Part shown: positions 53,362-62,300 of the stretch, piece after piece
Layout of the letters: each line of letters begins with the position of its first letter
How positions within the stretch are numbered: position 1 is the first letter of the stretch
NCBI GenBank assembly: GCA_947456245.1
Contig: CANGPS010000009.1
Coordinates: 1 to 63,168 of the forward strand
Origin: Acidimicrobiaceae bacterium
GTDB lineage: Bacteria > Actinomycetota > Acidimicrobiia > Acidimicrobiales > RAAP-2
DNA: 63,168 nt
Direction: 5' to 3'
Notes under the pieces: model-generated
Database searches by the model: none
What the model was told of the DNA's origin: nothing
What the model saw: only the letters and a program-made list of their open reading frames with translations
Made by a program: the position numbers and the translations under genes

Positions 53362-54603
53362 TCAGGCGAAGGTGGCTGAGACAGGGAGGTGCTTGACGCC
53401 ACCGACGAAGTTGGCCTGCGCCCACTCTGGAGCGCCGGCGATCTCGATGGTCTCGACCGAGGCGAGGAGCTTGGGCAGGATGGTGCGGAGCTCGCGTCGG
53501 GCGAACGTGGAGCCTAGGCAGAAGTGCTCACCGCCACCGAAGGCGATCATTCGGTTGGCGTTCGGCCGCAGAGCGTCGAACGTCATCGGATCGTCGAACA
53601 CCGCGTCGTCGCGATTGGCAGAGGGGTAGGAGAGCAGGATGCGGTCCCCGGCAGGGATCTCTACCCCCTGGAGGGTCGCCGGTGCGGTGAGGTAGCGCAG
53701 GAAGTGGCGGACGGGCGACGTCCATCGAATCATCTCGTCGACCGCATTGTTGATCTTGCTCGGGTCGTCGCGCAGGGCGGCGACCTGGTCGGGGTGCCGC
53801 AGGAGTGCCTCGAGACCTCCCGAGAGGGCGAACGAGGTGGTGTCATGTCCCGCGGTTGCGACGATGGTGAAGTACCACATCGAGGCGTGCTGATCCATAG
53901 GGCAGCCATTCACCTGACCGTTGGCCAGCACGGTGGCGAGGTCGTCGGTCGGGTTTGCACGACGGTCGTCGGCAAGCTCCTTGAAGTAGTCGTCGAACTG
54001 GCCGATGGTGCCGGTAAGCAGCGCCAGCGGGTCGGAGAGGTCACCGAGGTACTCCGGGTCGGCGGCACCGAAGATCCCCTGGGTGAGCTTGAGCATGAGC
54101 GGCTCGTCCTCCTCGGGGATCCCATAGATGCTCATGATGACTCGCAACGTGTACGGCACTGCGATGTCCTGGGCGAAGTCGCACTCGCCACCCATCTCGC
54201 GGAACTTCTCGACATAGGACTCGGCGATCGCCTCGATGCCGGCCTGTCGTTCGGCCACAGCGCGAGGCCGGAACCACGAGTTGGCCACGTTGCGGTGATC
54301 TCGGTGCTCGTCGCCGTCCATGTGGATCAATGTCTTCGGGTCAATGCCGAGCGACTTGATGAACTCGAACTGGGCGTCCGGACCGAGCACTGAGGATCGG
54401 GTGTTCAAGAAGGTCTCATTGTCCCGCGAGACGCGGAAGACGTCCTCGTGGCGGGTGATGGCCCAGAAGGGGGTGTAGCCCTCCTCCTCGACCCGCAGAA
54501 CGGGCGCATCGCGACGGAGCTCCTCGGCCACGGCGTGCCATGACTCCTGATCGGCGTACGCAGCGGCGTTGAGGAAGATCTCTCCGCGGGGGTCTGATGC
54601 CAT
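53362..54603 (-). CDS. Cytochrome P450 (CYP124/125/142-like)
   Basis: This is a 413-residue bacterial P450. The I-helix motif is IVATAGHDTTSFALS (AGHDTT), the K-helix ExxR region is DEMIRWTSPVRHFLR, and the heme loop FGGGEHFCLGSTFARREL puts the axial Cys at about residue 362. AGHDTT and the MIRWTSPVRHF block are typical of mycobacterial fatty-acid/sterol side-chain P450s. It is followed downstream on the same strand order by no ferredoxin; the upstream gene is an acyl-CoA dehydrogenase 45 bases away, supporting a role in lipid or side-chain oxidation. Confidence 0.92.
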   Translation of the reverse strand: MASDPRGEIFLNAAAYADQESWHAVAEELRRDAPVLRVEEEGYTPFWAITRHEDVFRVSRDNETFLNTRSSVLGPDAQFEFIKSLGIDPKTLIHMDGDEHRDHRNVANSWFRPRAVAERQAGIEAIAESYVEKFREMGGECDFAQDIAVPYTLRVIMSIYGIPEEDEPLMLKLTQGIFGAADPEYLGDLSDPLALLTGTIGQFDDYFKELADDRRANPTDDLATVLANGQVNGCPMDQHASMWYFTIVATAGHDTTSFALSGGLEALLRHPDQVAALRDDPSKINNAVDEMIRWTSPVRHFLRYLTAPATLQGVEIPAGDRILLSYPSANRDDAVFDDPMTFDALRPNANRMIAFGGGEHFCLGSTFARRELRTILPKLLASVETIEIAGAPEWAQANFVGGVKHLPVSATFA

Positions 54604-54648
54604 GGTGTCGTCTCCTGATCGATGTGGGTGCTGCCGTGTCGGGTAGCG

Positions 54649-55881
54649 CTAGGCCTTCTGGACCTTCGGCTCCTTCGGCAGGCCGAGAGCCCGTTCGCCG
54701 ATGATGTTGCGCTGGATCTCGGCCGTGCCTCCCCAGATGGTCTCGGAGCGGGAGAAGAAGAACGAGGCCTGGATGTCGTTGACCGGGTAGTCATCGCGAC
54801 CACGACGGTTGCCGGGCAGGACGCTCTCGGCATCACCTTGGCCGGAGAGGACCTGGCCTTCCATCCCAAGGATGTCGATGGCGAGGTTCATCGTCTTCTT
54901 GTGGGTCTCTGACCAGAACATCTTGTTGCAGGCACCGAGGAGGGCGGTGTGGTGGGTGCCGTTGAGGGCGTCGGTCAGCGAGCGGTAGCCGTTGATCTGC
55001 ATGATCTTGATGTCAGCCCAGGACTTGATGAGGTCCTGACGCACGAGGGGGTCGGCGGCCTTCCCGTTGTCCTTGGCGATGTCGACGATCTTGTCCCATT
55101 CGCGCAAGAAGCGACGGAATCCCGTGGTGGCCGAGGAGCCGCGCTCGAAGCCCAGGGTCGTCATGGCGACCTTCCAGCCGTTGTTCACACCGCCGACGAC
55201 GTTCTCCTTGGGGCAGCGGACGTTCTCGAAGAAGACCTCATTGAACTCGGCCGAGCCATCGACCTGCTGGATCGGCCGAACCTCAACTCCCGGCTGCTTC
55301 ATCGGAACGAGCAGATAGCTGATGCCAGCGTGAGGCGGGGCGTCGGGGTCGGTGCGGGCGAGGAGGAAGATGTAGTCGGCGAACTGAGCCTGGGTGGTCC
55401 AGACCTTCTGGCCGCTGATGACCCACTCGTCGCCATCGAGCTCGGCCCTGGTGGCCAGGGAGGCGAGGTCCGATCCGGAGTTGGGCTCGGAGAAGCCCTG
55501 GCACCAGGCGATCTCACCCTTGAGGATCCCAGGGATGAACTGCTTCTTCTGCTCCTCGGTACCCCACTGCAGGATGGTGGGGCCGACCAGGGTGTCGCCG
55601 AAGAAGTCAGCCCGAAGTGGCGCCTGGGCCCTGGCGAACTCCTCGTTGAGGACGACCTGCTGGAGCAGGGTCAGGCCCTTGCCCTCGTACTCCTTGGGCC
55701 AGCTGGCGCAGATCCATCCGCCCTCGAAGAGGGTCGTGGTCCAGCCCTCGTTGAACGCCTTGCGCTCTTCGGGGGTCATCGAGAACCCCTCGTCGAACCA
55801 TCCGTCGGGGAGGTTGTCCTCAAGCCACTGACGGATCTCGACGCGGAACTCTTCGGCTTCGGTGGGGTAGGTCAGGTCCAT
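54649..55881 (-). CDS. Acyl-CoA dehydrogenase family protein
   Basis: This is a 410-residue FAD enzyme introducing a 2,3-double bond into acyl-CoA thioesters. WCQGFSEPNSGSDLASLATR is the FAD/substrate block, ISGQKVWTTQAQFADYIFLL the middle domain, and ETIWGGTAEIQRNIIGERAL the C-terminal signature. The usual YEGT Glu position reads WGGT, as in many actinobacterial FadE proteins that place the base elsewhere or act as partners in heteromers. It lies upstream of and probably in one operon with the P450 at 53362. Confidence 0.92.
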   Translation of the reverse strand: MDLTYPTEAEEFRVEIRQWLEDNLPDGWFDEGFSMTPEERKAFNEGWTTTLFEGGWICASWPKEYEGKGLTLLQQVVLNEEFARAQAPLRADFFGDTLVGPTILQWGTEEQKKQFIPGILKGEIAWCQGFSEPNSGSDLASLATRAELDGDEWVISGQKVWTTQAQFADYIFLLARTDPDAPPHAGISYLLVPMKQPGVEVRPIQQVDGSAEFNEVFFENVRCPKENVVGGVNNGWKVAMTTLGFERGSSATTGFRRFLREWDKIVDIAKDNGKAADPLVRQDLIKSWADIKIMQINGYRSLTDALNGTHHTALLGACNKMFWSETHKKTMNLAIDILGMEGQVLSGQGDAESVLPGNRRGRDDYPVNDIQASFFFSRSETIWGGTAEIQRNIIGERALGLPKEPKVQKA

Positions 55882-55996
55882 GTCGCTGAGCGTACCGAAC
55901 GGCGGGCGGAAGTGCCCATTCGGCTGCGTTTGTGTGTCGGGGTACTTCGGGGGGAGAATGGTGATCCCCCGCGCGTCCTTGGTGAGGAGACCTCAC

Positions 55997-57367
55997 GTGC
56001 CCAAGACCCCTCTGCAGCTCTACCGTCAGACGAAGGAGTCGTGGGCGCGCTCGGCCGAGGAGGTCTACCCGGACCGGATCGCCCCGAGGCCAGCGGAGCC
56101 CGGCGGTCACCGCATTGCCTTCCTGATCTATCGGGGCAACCCTCGGTGCGGCGGCCAGGGGGTCTACACCCGCCACCTCAGCCGCGAGCTCGTGGCGCTC
56201 GGCCACAGCGTGGAAGTCTTCTCCGGCCCACCGTGGCCCGAGGTCGATGAGGGCGTGGGCTTCACACCGGTGCGCGGCATGGATCTCTACCGGGACCCCG
56301 ACCCGTTCCGCATCCCGAACCCGAAGGAGTTCACCTCGCTGACCGACCTCGAGGAGTTCGGCATCATGCTGACCGCCGGGTTCGGCGAGCCGCTGGCCTA
56401 CTCCAAGCGCATCCGGGAGATTCTCAACGCCCGCCGATCGGACTTCGACATCATCCACGACAACCAGTGCCTGGGCACCGGCATCCTGGGCCTCCACGAG
56501 GACGGCTGGCCCATCCTCGAGACCCTGCACCACCCGATCACGGTGGATCGGACTATCGCCCTCGACCACACCACCAACGCCTACCGGCGCTTCACCACCA
56601 AGCGGTGGTTCGGCTTCCTCGGCATGCAGGTGCGCGTGGCCCAGCAGCTCCCCGCCGTGCTGACGGTGTCGCAGAACTCGAAGGTCGACATCAACGCTCA
56701 GATGGGCGTGCCACTCGACCGGATGACCGTGGTGCCCGTCGGCGTCGACCCGGACACCTTCAAGCCCTATCCCGACGTGTCCCCGGTCAAGGGCCGCATC
56801 ATGGTGACCTCGTCATCGGATGTGCCGATGAAGGGCCTCGTGCCGCTCCTCGAGGCAGTGGCCAAGCTTCGCACGGAGCGCGATATCGAGCTCGTCGTGA
56901 TCGGTCGTCCTCAGCCTGGTGGCCGAGTGGCCAAGACCATGGAACGCCTCAGCCTTGACGACATCGTCACCACCGTCTCGGGCGTGAGCGACGAGGAGCT
57001 CGCAAAGCTCTATGGGGAGGCCGAGGTGGCCGTGGTCCCCTCGCTCTACGAGGGCTTCTCGCTTCCGGCCATCGAGGCCATGAGCTGCGGTGTCGCGGTG
57101 GTGGCCACCACGGGTGGTGCGCTGCCGGAGGTGGTCGGCGTGAGCGGTGAGACCGGACTGCTCGTGACGCCCGACGATCCCGATGCCCTCGTCGGCGCCA
57201 TCCGCACGCTGCTCGACGACGACGTGCTCCGCGCCAAGCTCGGGGCAGCGGGCCGAGAGCGTGTCATCAACCGCTTCACCTGGCAGGTGACCGCCAAGGG
57301 CACCGCCGCCTGTTATGACGCCGTTCTGAGGGGCGAAGCCCTCCCTAGCTCGATGGAGTTTGACTGA
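55997..57367 (+). CDS. GT4-family glycosyltransferase
   Basis: The protein has 456 residues from the GTG at 55997, eight bases after GGTGAGGAG; an ATG at 55880 is in frame but less likely. It is a GT-B retaining transferase: the acceptor domain has RGNPRCGGQGVYTRHLSREL near residue 45, and the donor domain the nucleotide-sugar site EGFSLPAIEAMSCGVAVVAT (EX7E motif) near residue 355. It shares one base with the next gene. The sugar is unknown. Coupling with a methyltransferase and a six-hairpin protein suggests synthesis of a methylated glycan or glycolipid. Confidence 0.92.
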   Translation: MPKTPLQLYRQTKESWARSAEEVYPDRIAPRPAEPGGHRIAFLIYRGNPRCGGQGVYTRHLSRELVALGHSVEVFSGPPWPEVDEGVGFTPVRGMDLYRDPDPFRIPNPKEFTSLTDLEEFGIMLTAGFGEPLAYSKRIREILNARRSDFDIIHDNQCLGTGILGLHEDGWPILETLHHPITVDRTIALDHTTNAYRRFTTKRWFGFLGMQVRVAQQLPAVLTVSQNSKVDINAQMGVPLDRMTVVPVGVDPDTFKPYPDVSPVKGRIMVTSSSDVPMKGLVPLLEAVAKLRTERDIELVVIGRPQPGGRVAKTMERLSLDDIVTTVSGVSDEELAKLYGEAEVAVVPSLYEGFSLPAIEAMSCGVAVVATTGGALPEVVGVSGETGLLVTPDDPDALVGAIRTLLDDDVLRAKLGAAGRERVINRFTWQVTAKGTAACYDAVLRGEALPSSMEFD

Positions 57368-58116
57368 TGCTGACCGCCAACTACGACACCCTCGGGGTCA
57401 CCCCCGGTGACCTCGTCCTCGACCTTGGCTGCGGCTTCGGTCGCCACGCCTATGAGTTCGCTCGCCGTGGTGCTTCGATCGTGGCGCTCGATGCGGGGGC
57501 TGAAGAGGTGGCCAAGGTCCGAGCGACCTTCGGGGCTATGGCCGAGCAGGGCGAGATCGATCTGACCACGAGTCGGATCGGGACCATCCAGGGCGACGCA
57601 CTGCACCTGCCGTTCCCTGACGGAACCTTCGACCGGGTCATCTGCTCCGAGGTCCTCGAACACATCCCTGACGACGAGGCCGCCATGGCTGAGCTCTCCC
57701 GGGTGCTGTCTCCTGGCGGCACGATGGCCATCACCGTGCCGCGCTTCGGACCCGAGCTCGTCAACTGGGCGCTGTCGGAGGAGTACTACGACGTCCCCGG
57801 CGGCCACGTGCGCCTCTACCGCCGCTCGGTGCTCTTCGACCGACTCGCCTCGGTGGGCCTCACGCCCTACACGACGCACCATGCCCACGGCCTGCACAGC
57901 CCCTACTGGTGGCTCAAGTGCGCCGTGGGGCCGACGAACAACGACCACCCGGCGGTCAAGGCGTACCACAAGCTCTTGGTCTGGGACATCGTGAAGGGCC
58001 CTCGCACCACGAAGGTGGCGGAGAAGGTGTTGGCGCCCATCATGGGCAAGAGCTTCGTCGTCTACCTGAAGAAGGCCCCGGCCGCGGCACCGGTGCTCGA
58101 GGGGGCGGGTGCGTGA
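57367..58116 (+). CDS. Class I SAM-dependent methyltransferase
   Basis: This 249-residue protein has the Methyltransf_11 motifs: motif I VLDLGCGFGRHAYEFA (residues 17-32), the acidic ALDAGAEE, motif II GDALHLPFPDGTFDRVICSE and motif III LSPGGTMAITVP. YYDVPGGHVRLYRRS follows in the substrate region. Its ATG uses the last base of the glycosyltransferase stop and its end overlaps the next GTG, so the three products are made together. An O-methylation of the sugar or lipid product is the likely reaction. Confidence 0.92.
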   Translation: MLTANYDTLGVTPGDLVLDLGCGFGRHAYEFARRGASIVALDAGAEEVAKVRATFGAMAEQGEIDLTTSRIGTIQGDALHLPFPDGTFDRVICSEVLEHIPDDEAAMAELSRVLSPGGTMAITVPRFGPELVNWALSEEYYDVPGGHVRLYRRSVLFDRLASVGLTPYTTHHAHGLHSPYWWLKCAVGPTNNDHPAVKAYHKLLVWDIVKGPRTTKVAEKVLAPIMGKSFVVYLKKAPAAAPVLEGAGA

Positions 58117-59216
58117 GCTCGGTGCCGTCGCTCGCGACGCTGCCTGAAGTCCCCGGCATCCTGACCGCCGAAGAGGTGGCGCTCACGGCGCAGTCCCTCC
58201 TCGCGCTCCAGCGGCCCTCGGGGATGATCCCGTGGTTCGACGGTGGCCACTGCGACCCGTGGAACCATGTCGAGGCCGCCATGGCGCTCTCGGTCTGTGG
58301 CCACTGGGCGGAAGCAGAGCTGGCATATGACTGGCTGGCCGAGGTGCAGCTCGGCGACGGAGCGTGGTTCAACTACTACCTCGACCACTCGATCGAAGAC
58401 CCACGCCTCGACACCAACGTCTGCGCCTACATCGCCGCCGGGCTCTGGCACCACGCCCTCATCACCGGCGACGACGCCATCTTGCGTAAGCACCTGCCGA
58501 TGATGGAGGCAGCCATCGACTTCGTGCTCCGCTGGCAGCTTCCCGACGGATCCATCCGCTGGTCGCTCGACGCAGCCGGACGCCCCGAGGGCTACGCCCT
58601 GCTCACCGGATCCTCCTCGATCTACCACTCGCTTCGCTGCGCGGTGGCCATCGCCGAGCGCCTCGGTGAGCACCGACCTGAGTGGGAGCTGGCAGCCGGC
58701 CGCCTTGGCCACGCCATTGCGTACCACCCGGGTGCCTTCGCCCCGAAAAACGAGTTCGCCATGGACTGGTACTACCCGATGCTCTCTGGGGCACTCGAGG
58801 GAGACGCGGCCCGCCGTCGGATCGAGGAGCACTACGACGAGTTCGTCATGTATGGCCTCGGAGTGCGCTGCGTGTCGACCTCCGACTGGGTGACTGCCGC
58901 CGAGACGGCCGAGTGCGTGATGACCCTCGACGCGCTCGGCATGGCCGACGAGGCGCTCGACCTCTTCGAGATCGCCCAGGGCCACCGGCGCGCCGATGGT
59001 TCCTACTGGACTGGGATCGCCTACCCGGACAACGTGAACTACCCGGGCAACGAGACCACGTCGTACACGGCGGCGGCGATCATCCTGGCCGCAGACGCCC
59101 TCAGTTCCACCTCGCCGGCGGCTGGCCTCTTCCGTGGCGAGACGCTCGAGGGGACGATCGATCTGGCTGGGCCCACGTGCGACCAGCAGCACACCGGCCC
59201 CTGCAACGCGCGCTGA
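58113..59216 (+). CDS. Six-hairpin/prenyltransferase-like alpha/alpha-barrel protein
   Basis: The protein has 367 residues from the GTG at 58113 (four-base overlap). Helical-repeat motifs typical of alpha/alpha barrels are regularly spaced: LALQRPSGMIPWFDGG, DPWNHVEAAMALSV, DTNVCAYIAAGLWHHAL, LRWQLPDGSIRWSLDA, TSSDWVTAAETAECVM-like and NETTSYTAAAIILAADAL. No signal peptide is seen, so it is cytosolic. Such proteins are often labelled prenyltransferase, but no DxDD or zinc motif is visible; a glycosidase-like trimming or glycan-binding role alongside the GT4 enzyme is equally possible. Confidence 0.85.
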   Translation: MSSVPSLATLPEVPGILTAEEVALTAQSLLALQRPSGMIPWFDGGHCDPWNHVEAAMALSVCGHWAEAELAYDWLAEVQLGDGAWFNYYLDHSIEDPRLDTNVCAYIAAGLWHHALITGDDAILRKHLPMMEAAIDFVLRWQLPDGSIRWSLDAAGRPEGYALLTGSSSIYHSLRCAVAIAERLGEHRPEWELAAGRLGHAIAYHPGAFAPKNEFAMDWYYPMLSGALEGDAARRRIEEHYDEFVMYGLGVRCVSTSDWVTAAETAECVMTLDALGMADEALDLFEIAQGHRRADGSYWTGIAYPDNVNYPGNETTSYTAAAIILAADALSSTSPAAGLFRGETLEGTIDLAGPTCDQQHTGPCNAR

Positions 59217-59273
59217 CCGGAGCCGTCCCGTCGTGCGCTCCACCAGCGCTGGGGACGCTCTGAGCGCTTGGTC

Positions 59274-59314
59274 CATCTGAAGGATCCCGGAATCACGCCC
59301 TTTCCTTTCAGATG
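59274..59314 (+). promoter_or_regulatory. Inverted repeat before the FN3 gene
   Basis: CATCTGAAGG (59274-59283) and CCTTTCAGATG (59304-59314) can pair, with one bulged base. No T tract follows, so it may be a terminator of the upstream trio without a U tail, or an operator for the gene starting at 59336. Confidence 0.4.
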
Positions 59315-59335
59315 AGACGGTGTTAGTTTCTCGCC

Positions 59336-62300
59336 GTGCCCCCGTCGCCCCCCCGACCTGAGCACCCCACGCGACCCCGGAGACGGAGGGCGTCATCGCT
59401 CCTGGCCGGCTCGATCGCCGTGGCCATCGGCCTCGGTTACGCGGTCACTCCAGCCGCGGCAAGCCCATCGGCAGATCCGCAGGCCACCATCGCCGCTCCC
59501 GACGCGGTCTGGGCGGTGGCGACGGACGCAGGCACCGAGGTCTTCATCACTCCACCGTCCTCTGCTGCAGTCCAGCCGCCAGCCGTCGCACCTTCCTCCT
59601 ATGAGGTCACCTCGTGTGGGCCCTATGGCCTCGCCTCGGCGCAGCTCCCTCAGATCCTCGCCGGCAACTGCGCCGGAGACCCGACGACCACTGTCACCAC
59701 CGTTCGGGCGCATCCGCACCGCCTCGGCCCCGTAGCGGTCACTTCGTGCGTGCCGACGCCGACCGCCTGGTGCCTCGTCGTGGTCAAGGGGGGCAATGGA
59801 GAGCTCAGGACCAGCTCGATCCGGGCGGGAGCGGGAGGTCAACCACCCAACCCCGTGTCGAGCCTTGACGGGAGAGCGCTCGACGATGGGCACTCGGTGC
59901 TCCTGACCTGGCTGGCTGGTCAGGACGTCGCACAGGCCGAGGGCGTCCCGTCATTGGTCGTCACCTACGAGGTGAGGCGCGATGGTCACCTGGTCGCTCG
60001 GGGGCTCACCGCACCGTCTTTCCAAGACGCGGGGTGTGGTTCTGCGCGCCGCTGTGACTATGAGGTGACGGCGGTCAGCCCCGCCGGCCGAAGCACTCCG
60101 TCGAGCCGTTCGGTCGTCACCCTCGGTGATGCTGCGCCGACGCTGGCCCGGTCCCGAGCTGCCTTCCTCGAGCCCGGCCGCTCGTCCATCTCGGGAATGC
60201 TCGGACAAGGCGTCGACGATGAGCGTCCGGTGACGGTCCGCTTCACCCCCGTGGCCGGTGGAACGCCGAGCACCGCCTCGGCCACGTCAACGGGCGGGTC
60301 ATGGTCGGCGGCCGTGCCCCCGGGGCTGTCGCCAGGCCGGTACGAGATCACCGCAGCTCAGGGTGGACATGAGGGCCGGGTCCTGACTTCGGTGGTGGCC
60401 CCGGACATCGCTCTCTCCGCTTCGGTCGCTGGCGCCGGGTCGGCAGCCTCGGAGGCCGCCTTGCCCGGAGATGTGGTCATCGCCGGTCAAGCGATCCCAA
60501 CGTCGGCGACCGCTCCGGTGGCGATCGTCGATGGGCTCGTCGACGGGGACCGCCTCGGCACGGATCCGACCCAGGCGCAGCTGGCGTCGGTGTTCCGTGG
60601 GCTGTCCGTTGGTCGGACCTCCCCGACCATGCTCGTGCCCGCCGATGACCTGGGACGATGGGAGGGGGTCCTCCGGGTGCCGGCGTCCGCCGCGGGTCGA
60701 CACGTCATCAAGGTGACGCAGGACGTGCCAGGGCTCCGCCAGCGAACCACCTACCTCCAGCTCACGGTGATGGCGAGCACGACGACGACCTCGGGTCCGG
60801 TCGTGGCCCCGAGCGCCCCCGGGGTCCCGAGCGTGGTGGCAGGCGCCGGGCGGGCCGTGGTTCGCTGGAAGACACCGGCAGCGGGGAGCTCGCCGATCGC
60901 GGGCTACGAGGTCTGGGCGGTCGACGACCGGTCCAAGTCCTGTTCCGTGAGCGTCGGCGCATCGACCCACGCCAACCGCTGCATCGTGCGCGACCTGGCG
61001 CAAGGCACGCCCTATCGGTTCAAGGTGTCTGCACTGAGTGCCGCCGGGCGCTCTCGCGGCTCGGCACCGTCGGCTCCGATCACCCCAAAGGGCCCTCCGG
61101 GCGTCCCGCTCGCGCCGAGCGCGGTGGCCGGCAAGGGCTCGGCCAAGGTCAGTTGGAAGGCCCCGTCCTCAAATGGCTCTCCGATTACGGCCTACACCGT
61201 GACCGCCTCTCCGGGCGGAGCGACGTGCACCACGGCTGGAGGGTCCTCCTCGTGCAAGGTACTGCTGACCAACGGCACCGCCTACAGCTTCACCGTGGCG
61301 GCCACCAACGCCCTCGGAACGTCGATCTCGCCGGCTTCGACCCCCGTCACCCCGGTGGCGGCGCCGGAGGCGCCTTCTGCTCCGAGCGTCCAGCCGGGAA
61401 GCAGGTCTGCCGTCGTCTCTTGGTCAGAGCCGTCCTCCAACGGCTCTCCGATCACGGGCTATGCCGTGGTGGCGAAGCCAGGAGGCAAGCGGTGTTCGAC
61501 CTCGAGCACGACCACGTGCACGATCACGGGGCTGACCAACGGCACCGCTTACACCTTCACCGTGGCAGCCACCAACGCCCTCGGGACGTCGACCTCGCCG
61601 GCGTCATCGCCATCGATCCCGGCGGCGGTCCCAGACACACCGACCTCTCCCGTCGCCACCGGCGCAGTGGGGGGGACCCCGGCTCGGCCATCGATCACGG
61701 TGTCGTGGACCGCCCCGGGGGCAGACGGAGGGTCGGCGGTGACCTCCTACGTCGCCACCGCCGTGCAGGACCAGTCCAAGACGTGCACCGCCCAGGCCCC
61801 ATCGACGAGCTGCACGATCACATCGCTCCCGACCGGCGTCACCTACTCCTTCACGGTGGTGGCGGTGAATGCCATGGGCTCCTCGCTCCCCTCAGCGGCG
61901 ACGGCACCGATCACGACGGCCTCGAAGCCGGGCGCGCCCACCAACGTCGTGGCCACCGGAGGTGACACGACGGTCAGCGTGACCTGGACGCCGCCCGTGA
62001 ACGGCGGAGGCACGCCGATCACCTCCTATGTGGTCAAGCAGGTCTACACATCGAACACCTGCGTGTACGTGGTGGGCTCGACGCCTGCGAACACCTGCAC
62101 CTTCACCGGACTGGCCAATGGGCGCTGGATGCAGTTCACCGTCGCGGCGGTCAACGCCATGGGTACGTCATTCGACAGCCAGATGTCCCTCTATGTCACC
62201 GTCGGCCAGGGCCCCTCGGCTCCAACGAACCTGGTGGCCACCCCTGGGAATGGTTCGGTGGTGCTGACCTGGGACGCCCCGACGGCGCCCGGATCGAAGT

